From positions 1-20,468 of the forward strand of contig MSTD01000071.1 in the NCBI GenBank assembly GCA_001942045.1: DNA of 20,468 bases. Direction: 5' to 3'. Below are positions 16,272 through 20,468 of this stretch, piece after piece. Made by a program: the position numbers and the translations under genes. The notes under the pieces were generated by a model. The model worked only from the letters and a program-made list of their open reading frames with translations, did no database searches and was not told where the DNA came from. This DNA comes from Mycolicibacterium porcinum (GTDB lineage Bacteria > Actinomycetota > Actinomycetes > Mycobacteriales > Mycobacteriaceae). Positions within the stretch are counted from its first letter, which is position 1. Each line of letters begins with the position of its first letter.

Positions 16272-17429
16272 ATGAGCAAATGCCCGCGGTGCTTCACCCC
16301 GCTGAGCCCGAACAACCACCTGTGGACCCTGCCCGCCCAGGCCGGCGGCACCCGCTACCGCGACGACGTCGCGTCCGCCTATGTGGGTGCACCCGCCGAT
16401 TGCGGTCCGCTGTACACCTGGACCCGCACGCCCGGCTACAACGGCCCGCCACCACCGGTGTCCGAGGCCAGCCGGGCACTGCAGGGGCATGCGGTGGAGA
16501 TCTGCCCGGTCTGCCACTTCACGCTGCCCGACGGCTTCCGGGAAGGACACGCCATCTGCATCGCGCTCGCCGGCGCGCGGGCCACGGGCAAGAGCCTCTA
16601 TATCGCGGTGCTGGTCAAGCAGCTCGAGCTGTTGTGCGAGCGGTTCGGTGTGGTGATGGAACCGGTCACCCGCGCCACCGCGCAGAATTACGCCGCCAAC
16701 TACGAAGGGCCGCTCTACGTGCAGCGGGGCCTGTTGCCGCCTACTCCGACCGTGCACACCCAGGCGCCGAATCAGCGTGAGCCACTGGTGTTCTCGATCG
16801 GCGTCTGGCATGGGGTGCGTCGCTTCCTGGTGCTGCGCGACGTGGCGGGCGAGGACCTGGAGAACGGTGATTTGCGAGCGCCGCCGTTCCAGTTCTTCGG
16901 CCATGCCGACGGGGTGTTCTTCATGTTCGACCCGTTGCGGGTCAAGGCCATCCGCGATCAACTGCAGGATCTGCTGCCACCCCAGCCGTTCAGCGGCGGG
17001 GAACCGCGTGCGGTGTTGGGCAATGTGCTGTTGGCGGTCAACCCTGGCCAGCCCAGGCTCGCGGTGATCCTGTCCAAATTCGACGTGCTGCGGGCGCTGC
17101 GTGATGTGCAGGGGTCGGAATGGGCGCTCGTCATGTCGAACGGGGGAGCGGCGTTCCTGCGAGACACCTCCGACGGCAAGCGGTACGACGACGTGGACGG
17201 TCAACTGCTCGACCAGGAGGTGCGCAGCCTGCTGATCCGGCTGCACGGCGGGTCGATCGTGGCCGGCGTCGAGAATCCGGCCGTGGGTCCACGGTTGATG
17301 AGCCGGTACTTCGCGGTCTCGGCCCTCGGTCACGCGCCTACCGGAAACCATCTGCACGCCAGGGGCATTGCCCCGTTCCGGTGCGTGGATCCGGTGCGCT
17401 GGGTGACCTCGCAGTTCGGCGTGCTCTAG
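16272..17429 (+). CDS. Zinc-ribbon GTPase (double-GTPase/TRAFAC-like), NTPase of the three-gene system
   Basis: A 385-residue protein. It begins with CPRC (4-7) and has CPVC at 78-81, together forming a probable split zinc ribbon. The nucleotide-binding motifs are clear: Walker A/G1 GARATGKS (101-108) after a hydrophobic strand, G3-like LRDVAGED with Asp190 and Gly193, and G4-like ILSKFD (265-270) in place of NKxD, which favours GTP. The C-terminal part (about 300-385) contains SRYFAVSALGHAP, a likely G5 (SAL) position. I recall families named double-GTPase (DO-GTPase) that pair with GAP1 proteins; this gene fits that partner. It has no signal peptide. As third gene with a 1-nt gap it is certainly co-expressed with GAP1. 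The exact family name is inference; GTPase activity is well supported by motifs. Confidence 0.82.
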   Translation: MSKCPRCFTPLSPNNHLWTLPAQAGGTRYRDDVASAYVGAPADCGPLYTWTRTPGYNGPPPPVSEASRALQGHAVEICPVCHFTLPDGFREGHAICIALAGARATGKSLYIAVLVKQLELLCERFGVVMEPVTRATAQNYAANYEGPLYVQRGLLPPTPTVHTQAPNQREPLVFSIGVWHGVRRFLVLRDVAGEDLENGDLRAPPFQFFGHADGVFFMFDPLRVKAIRDQLQDLLPPQPFSGGEPRAVLGNVLLAVNPGQPRLAVILSKFDVLRALRDVQGSEWALVMSNGGAAFLRDTSDGKRYDDVDGQLLDQEVRSLLIRLHGGSIVAGVENPAVGPRLMSRYFAVSALGHAPTGNHLHARGIAPFRCVDPVRWVTSQFGVL

Positions 17430-17481
17430 TTCGGCGGCCCGGGTTATCGACCGGCCTCTCGGGGCCCGCTGAGTCCGTGGC

Positions 17482-17487
17482 TATGGT
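17482..17487 (+). promoter_or_regulatory. Possible promoter -10 for the PPOX gene
   Basis: TATGGT (TANNNT) lies 26 nt before the GTG start in the 84-bp gap after the GTPase gene. I see no convincing -35. Confidence 0.35.
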
Positions 17488-17513
17488 GGGCTGACCGAGC
17501 AGAGAGGTGACAG

Positions 17514-18017
17514 GTGGGCAAGAACGAGCGCACGAAGATCGTCATGAGTGACGTCGAGATCGCCGAATTCATCGAACGCAGCCGGACCGCCACGATGGCC
17601 ACGGTGCTGCCCAACGGTCGGCCCCACCTGGTCGCCATGTGGTACGCCGTCCTCGACGGCGAGATCTGGTTCGAGACCAAGGCCAAGTCGCAGAAGGCGG
17701 TCAACCTGCGTCGCGACCCGACGATCACGGTGATGATCGAGGACGGCGACACCTACAACACCCTGCGCGGCGTGTCGATCGACGGCACGGCCGAGATCGT
17801 CGACGATCCGGAAACCCTTCTGCGCGTAGGGATCAGCGTGTGGGAACGCTACACCGGTCCCTACACCGACGAGATGCGCCCGTTCGTCGACCAGATGATG
17901 AACAACCGCATCGCCGTGCGGGTGGTGCCCAACCGGCAGCGCAGCTGGGACCACCGCAAGCTCGGGTTGCCCGAGATGCCGGTGGGCGGCAACACGGCTC
18001 AGTATCTGAACGCCTAA
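17514..18017 (+). CDS. PPOX-class (pyridoxamine 5'-phosphate oxidase fold) oxidoreductase, possibly F420-dependent
   Basis: A split-barrel flavin or F420-binding enzyme of 167 residues. Family features: ATMATVLPNGRPHLVAMWYAV near residues 26-46, KAKSQKAVNLRRDPTITVMIED (cofactor phosphate contact region, about 56-77) and LRGVSIDGTAEIVDD. Mycobacteria encode many F420-dependent members of this fold (FDOR-B type); sequence alone does not decide between FMN and F420. The start is GTG at 17514, supported by an AGAGAGGTG ribosome-binding site. The stop TAA overlaps the stop of the converging pirin gene within CTAA (18014-18017). Confidence 0.85.
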   Translation: MGKNERTKIVMSDVEIAEFIERSRTATMATVLPNGRPHLVAMWYAVLDGEIWFETKAKSQKAVNLRRDPTITVMIEDGDTYNTLRGVSIDGTAEIVDDPETLLRVGISVWERYTGPYTDEMRPFVDQMMNNRIAVRVVPNRQRSWDHRKLGLPEMPVGGNTAQYLNA

Positions 18018-18979
18018 GTCGGTCGCGGGCGCGGCTTGAGCCTGCCGTTGGGGAGCGGCGGTGCGGGTAGCCGTGCGAGGGGGCCTTCGTAGCCCTGCAC
18101 ATCGCCGAACCGGGCATCGTTGGCCTGCCACAGTTCCCGGTACGTCGCGATGTCGTCGTGGCTGCGGCCGACGAAGTTCCACCACATCACCAGCTCCTCG
18201 GTGAACGGCGGCCCGCCCAGCAGGATTGCCCGGGCCGGGCCGTCACCGCGGTTGGCCAGCTGCAGCTGCGGCCGCCCCGGCGCCTGGTAGGCCAGGTCGG
18301 CGACGGCCAGCGTGGTGCCGCACACCTCGATCGCCCCCTGGTCGAGCAGGACGCCGTGTTCGAAAGCCGGGTCGACATCCAGCGTCAGCACCGTGCCCGG
18401 ATCGAGGTCGATCTGCGCGCCCAGCAGTGGCGTGAAGGTATGCACCGGTGACGGTGACTCGACCAGCTCGCCCAGAAACACCCGGATGGTCGCGCCGTCG
18501 ACGAGTTGCGGCGGCGGTGCGTAGTGGGCGAAGTCGCGTCCGGTATCGCGGGCGGAGTCGGGCAGGGCCACCCACAGCTGCACGCCGTGCAGGAGCGTCG
18601 TATCCGGTGTGGAGACCTCCGAGTGGCAGATGCCGGCGCCCGCCGTCATCAGGTTGAGCTCGCCCGGGCGCACCATGGCGTGCACGCCGGCGCTGTCGCG
18701 GTGTTCGATCAGGCCGTCGAAAAGCCAACTCACCGTTTGCAATCCGGTGTGGGGATGAGGCGCCACGTCCATGCCCCGGCCTGCGGCCCGCACGTCGTGC
18801 GGTCCGTAGTGGTCGGCGAAGCACCACGCACCGATCATCGACCGGTCCCGCTGCGGCAGGGTGCGCCGGACCAGCATCGCCCTCGGCCCGCCGAGCGGCA
18901 CCTCGCGCGGGTGCAGTACCCCGGTGAACTCCGAGTTGGCGCAGGTGACCTCGGCGGGCGCCGTATCGGTATTGCTCAT
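18014..18979 (-). CDS. Pirin-family bicupin protein
   Basis: Pirins are metal-binding bicupins; some act as quercetin dioxygenases or redox sensors. The 321-residue protein has the N-terminal cupin with DVAPHPHTGLQTVSWLF and IEHRDSAG, and a second metal-site segment AGAGICHSE, giving the His/His/His/Glu set expected for metal binding. The C-terminal half (LGAQIDLDPGTVLTL, AILLGGPPFTEELVMWWNFVG) is the second cupin. The ATG at 18977-18979 is chosen because a TACCGT -10 lies 7 nt before it with no spaced ribosome-binding site; the upstream GTG at 18988 would overlap that -10. It diverges from the DivI1A-motif gene and converges with the PPOX gene, overlapping it by 4 bases. Confidence 0.88.
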   Translation of the reverse strand: MSNTDTAPAEVTCANSEFTGVLHPREVPLGGPRAMLVRRTLPQRDRSMIGAWCFADHYGPHDVRAAGRGMDVAPHPHTGLQTVSWLFDGLIEHRDSAGVHAMVRPGELNLMTAGAGICHSEVSTPDTTLLHGVQLWVALPDSARDTGRDFAHYAPPPQLVDGATIRVFLGELVESPSPVHTFTPLLGAQIDLDPGTVLTLDVDPAFEHGVLLDQGAIEVCGTTLAVADLAYQAPGRPQLQLANRGDGPARAILLGGPPFTEELVMWWNFVGRSHDDIATYRELWQANDARFGDVQGYEGPLARLPAPPLPNGRLKPRPRPT

Positions 18980-19032
18980 GATCCTCACGGTAACCGCGTT
19001 GAGCCGGACCGGACGCGGTTAGCATGACCCGC
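18980..19032. promoter_or_regulatory. 53-bp symmetric divergent promoter between pirin and the DivI1A-motif gene
   Basis: A perfect 9-bp inverted repeat, TAACCGCGT (18991-18999) and ACGCGGTTA (19013-19021), is separated by 13 nt. Each outer end supplies part of an outward-facing -10: TACCGT for pirin (18992-18987, minus) and TAGCAT for the other gene (19020-19025, plus). Each -10 is followed by 7 nt and then an ATG, so both mRNAs are predicted leaderless. The inverted repeat could also be an operator controlling both genes. Confidence 0.55.
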
Positions 19033-19290
19033 ATGACCGGGGGACTGACAGCCGAAGACGTTCGCAGCACCGAATTCTCAAAGCCGCCGCTGGGCAAGCG
19101 GGGTTACGACAAGAAGTCGGTCGATGATTTTCTCGCGCTGGTGGCCCGGAGGCTCGACGGTCGTGGGCACCTCGGTGCCGATGATGTCCGCAACATCGTG
19201 TTCCCGAAGCCGCCGATGTTTCAGCGTGGATATGACGAGGACGATGTCGACGCGCTGCTCGATGCGGTGGTTGCCACCCTCGAGCGGTAG
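19033..19290 (+). CDS. Small protein with two DivI1A-type motifs
   Basis: An 85-residue protein built from two copies of the DivIVA/Wag31 N-terminal motif. Copy 1, about residues 5-42, contains LTAEDVRSTEFSKPPLGKRG and YDKKSVDDFL; copy 2, about 46-84, contains LGADDVRNIVFPKPPMFQRG and YDEDDVDALL. It lacks the long coiled coil of true DivIVA, so it cannot polymerise in the same way; membrane-curvature or Wag31-related roles are speculation. The ATG at 19033 is preferred over ATG 19024 because a TAGCAT -10 lies 7 nt upstream of it (leaderless) and overlaps the earlier ATG. It converges with whiB5 across a hairpin-rich gap. Confidence 0.8.
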   Translation: MTGGLTAEDVRSTEFSKPPLGKRGYDKKSVDDFLALVARRLDGRGHLGADDVRNIVFPKPPMFQRGYDEDDVDALLDAVVATLER

Positions 19291-19366
19291 TTGAAGGAGA
19301 AGTCAGGGGACGGTGCCGTCACTGCGCCTCTCGGCGAGTGGTCGCTCGAAGCGACGATTCTGGTGT

Positions 19367-19423
19367 GGGGCCCGGGGCAATGCCCGACACCGTCCCGCGG
19401 TGTAACGACATACCCCGGGCCCC
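19367..19423. repeat. Nested inverted repeats in the DivI1A gene-whiB5 gap
   Basis: A perfect 11-bp inverted repeat, GGGGCCCGGGG (19367-19377) and CCCCGGGCCCC (19413-19423), encloses 35 nt that hold a second inverted repeat, ACACCG (19387-19392) and CGGTGT (19398-19403), with a 5-nt loop. A further small hairpin (GTCGC/GCGAC, 19341-19355) lies just upstream. The GC-rich two-level fold could be a bidirectional transcription barrier or a structured RNA. No gene overlaps it. Confidence 0.6.
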
Positions 19424-19446
19424 TATTCCTCCCCCAGTGGAAACTC

Positions 19447-19487
19447 GCCCCTGCCCTGCCGTCCCCTCGAATCGGCAGGGCAAGGGC
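19447..19487 (-). terminator. Probable hairpin terminator downstream of whiB5
   Basis: Arms 19447-19460 and 19474-19487 pair over 14 bp with one C-A mismatch and a 13-nt loop. On the minus strand it begins about 38 nt after the whiB5 stop and is followed by GAGTTTCC, a weak T-tract. It may also stop transcription coming from the plus strand. Confidence 0.45.
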
Positions 19488-19525
19488 CAGACAAAAAGTA
19501 CTGGTGTGTTGCGCCGGATCGAGAC

Positions 19526-19819
19526 TCAGGCGGCTTCGGGGAAGACCAGGCCCAGCTTGCGCACCGGGTAGCCATTGCGCTCGGCCAGCGATCGCAGCTG
19601 CTTGAGTGCGAAGGTTCGGCCGCGGCCACCCTCGGGAATCATGATGCCGGCCCAAAGTCCTTCGGCGCGGGGCAGTTCGCAGGCCTCGCGGGCGCACAAC
19701 CAGCGCCGCGGGCATTCCCGGCAGATGACCTTCGCCTGATCGTCGGGGGTGGAGGTCCACCGCTCCGGGTCGCTGGTGCACACGCCGAGCGGGATGCCGT
19801 TGGCCATGAGTGCGTTCAT
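19526..19819 (-). CDS. whiB5: WhiB-family iron-sulfur transcription factor (WhiB5-like)
   Basis: WhiB proteins bind a 4Fe-4S cluster and the sigma factor region 4 to control transcription. The 97-residue protein has the four cluster cysteines Cys14, Cys33, Cys36 and Cys42 (VCTSDPERW, VICRECPRRWLC), the G-W turn as EGLWAGIMIP, and a basic C-terminus (GRGRTFALKQLRSLAERNG) for DNA contact. The ATG at 19817-19819 is supported by AGGAG 7 nt upstream; the longer open frame to 19990 covers promoter DNA. The symbol rests on similarity to remembered WhiB5 sequence (RWLCARxACE, QLRSLAERNGYPVR) and on the conserved position divergent from an Rv0023-like regulator. A TATAGC promoter lies 55-60 nt upstream. 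Confidence 0.88.
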   Translation of the reverse strand: MNALMANGIPLGVCTSDPERWTSTPDDQAKVICRECPRRWLCAREACELPRAEGLWAGIMIPEGGRGRTFALKQLRSLAERNGYPVRKLGLVFPEAA

Positions 19820-19873
19820 GCTGCTGCTCCTGTCGGTGCTTTCTGTTGCGGTGTGTTCCGCGTTGAGGTGAAC

Positions 19874-19900
19874 GCTATAGCAAGAACCGTAGCGATGCAA
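19874..19900 (-). promoter_or_regulatory. Predicted whiB5 promoter
   Basis: On the minus strand TATAGC (19879-19874) is an extended -10 (preceded by TGC), with TTGCAT (19900-19895) as a possible -35 at a short 15-nt spacing. The spacer contains CGCTACGG, one copy of the recurrent motif described for this gap, so a protein bound there would be placed to control whiB5. The predicted leader is about 47 nt. Confidence 0.45.
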
Positions 19901-20114
19901 CAGTTGAGTTGGAAAACGTCGCACTGGGGCTACGGAAACTTGCGTGTGCAACGAGGCGAAGCGACCAGGAAAAAGCACGGAAGCATTCAAAACTGCATGT
20001 CAAAGGCATGCCGGGAGCTACGGTACGAGCCGTAGCGCCGGTTCGGTTTCGTCGCGCGGAAGTTGTAGCGCCGGGTTGTTTTGCTGGAATCAGTTTGGCA
20101 ACCAAGGCGTAGCG
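19887..20114. promoter_or_regulatory. Cluster of GTAGC/GCTAC motifs in the whiB5-regulator gap
   Basis: Within the 387-bp gap 19820-20206, GTAGCG occurs on the plus strand at 19889, 20032, 20065 and 20109, and GCTACGG (opposite orientation) at 19929-19935 and 20017-20023. Copies 20017-20023 and 20030-20036 form a perfect 7-bp inverted repeat with a 6-nt spacer. GTAGCGCCGG is repeated at 20032 and 20065. The array resembles a multi-site operator; the binding protein is unknown. I see no further gene in this gap. Confidence 0.55.
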
Positions 20115-20137
20115 TCGCTGCGGTCGAGGGTTAGGAT
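20109..20137 (+). promoter_or_regulatory. Possible promoter of the HTH regulator gene
   Basis: TAGGAT (20132-20137) fits the TANNNT -10. At exactly 17 nt upstream, in the -35 position, lies one copy of the GTAGCG motif (20109-20114) instead of a TTGACA-type hexamer, suggesting activator-dependent or repressible expression. The leader would be about 63 nt. Confidence 0.35.
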
Positions 20138-20206
20138 TGTGTTGTCACGACATCACTTGTAAGCGGCCGAACCGAGCAGAAACATCAGCGAGGAACTCAA
20201 TCGGAG

Positions 20207-20468
20207 ATGACCGACGCGGAGTACGACCTCGCCACCGGCGAATTCGATGTGGGGCTCATCCGGGCCGGCGCGGCAGCTGCCGCTCGCCGGCGTGAACTCG
20301 ACATCAGTCAGCGCAGTCTGGCTGCCGACGGCATCATCAATGCCGGTGCACTGATCGCTTTCGAAAAAGGCCGCAGTTGGCCGCGGGAACGCACGCGGCT
20401 GAAACTCGAAGAAGTACTGCGCTGGCCGCCCGGCACCATTGCGCGGTTGCGGCAAGGGGGTGCGGTAC
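20207..20468 (+). CDS. XRE-type HTH transcriptional regulator, Rv0023-like (N-terminal part; runs off the right edge)
   Basis: The visible 87 residues start MTDAEYDLATGEFDVGLIRA and contain a helix-turn-helix (about 18-70): ARRRELDISQRSLAADGIIN followed by AGALIAFEKGRSWPRERTR and LEEVLRWPPGTI. The pattern 'ISQRSLA...I...ALIAFEKGR' is the XRE/Cro-type recognition unit. Its position divergent from whiB5 matches Rv0023 of M. tuberculosis, a regulator of about 256 residues. The ATG at 20207 is used since no earlier in-frame start exists after the stops near 20160; GAGGAA lies about 12 nt upstream. The target and ligand are unknown; the motif cluster upstream may include its own operators (inference). 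Confidence 0.85.
   Translation, partial: MTDAEYDLATGEFDVGLIRAGAAAAARRRELDISQRSLAADGIINAGALIAFEKGRSWPRERTRLKLEEVLRWPPGTIARLRQGGAV

Noticed and set aside
16176..17357. 393-codon minus-strand frame opposite the GTPase gene
   Set aside because: The plus strand has Walker A, DxxG and SKxD motifs; the antisense frame has none.
19853..20162. Several short plus-strand open frames between whiB5 and the HTH gene
   Set aside because: They lack ribosome-binding sites, overlap the promoter motifs and have no recognisable composition; the gap is better explained as regulatory DNA.

Overview
The window is high-GC actinobacterial DNA from a mycobacterium, most likely a rapidly growing Mycolicibacterium-type species. 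The left part reproduces the origin-proximal cell-growth locus of Mycobacterium (pknA-pbpA-rodA-pstP-fhaB-fhaA, then a tRNA-Leu). The right edge reproduces the whiB5 / Rv0023-type regulator pair that lies close to this locus in M. tuberculosis. Between them is a block of roughly 12 kb whose gene content does not match what I recall of the M. tuberculosis arrangement. I could not search any database; family names come from motifs, lengths and gene order.

Layout. 1-7443 (minus strand): the pknA operon. pstP, rodA, pbpA and pknA are chained by 4-base ATGA stop/start overlaps, while a three-copy 27-bp tandem repeat separates fhaB from pstP. It encodes the Ser/Thr kinase PknA (cut by the window edge), transpeptidase PbpA, SEDS glycosyltransferase RodA, phosphatase PstP and two FHA proteins, i.e. 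signalling control of peptidoglycan synthesis and cell shape. 7444-7860: regulatory DNA, tRNA-Leu(CAG) with its own promoter and a strong hairpin after it. 7902-9266: two divergent genes resembling immunity proteins (SMI1/KNR4-SUKH and Imm33/DUF2185-like) with no toxin nearby. 9290-11656 (minus): a nitroreductase, an extradiol-type dioxygenase and rmlA (dTDP-glucose synthesis).

11757-17429 (plus): a tightly coupled three-gene operon. It encodes a multi-repeat beta-sandwich (FN3-like) protein, an 819-residue protein resembling GTPase-associated protein 1 (GAP1), and a zinc-ribbon GTPase with visible G1, G3 and G4 motifs. This is the best candidate for a little-studied system here, probably an NTP-dependent conflict or stress-response system. 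A hairpin or operator lies at its predicted transcription start.

17514-19290: a PPOX-type flavin/F420 oxidoreductase converging with a pirin (stop codons overlapping), and a small double-DivI1A-motif protein diverging from pirin through a 53-bp symmetric promoter that appears to give leaderless mRNAs. 19291-19525: a hairpin-rich convergent intergenic region. 19526-20468: whiB5 (minus) and a partial HTH regulator (plus) separated by 387 bp. That gap carries a cluster of GTAGC/GCTAC motifs, several of them sitting in the predicted promoters with spacings that are multiples of 11 bp.
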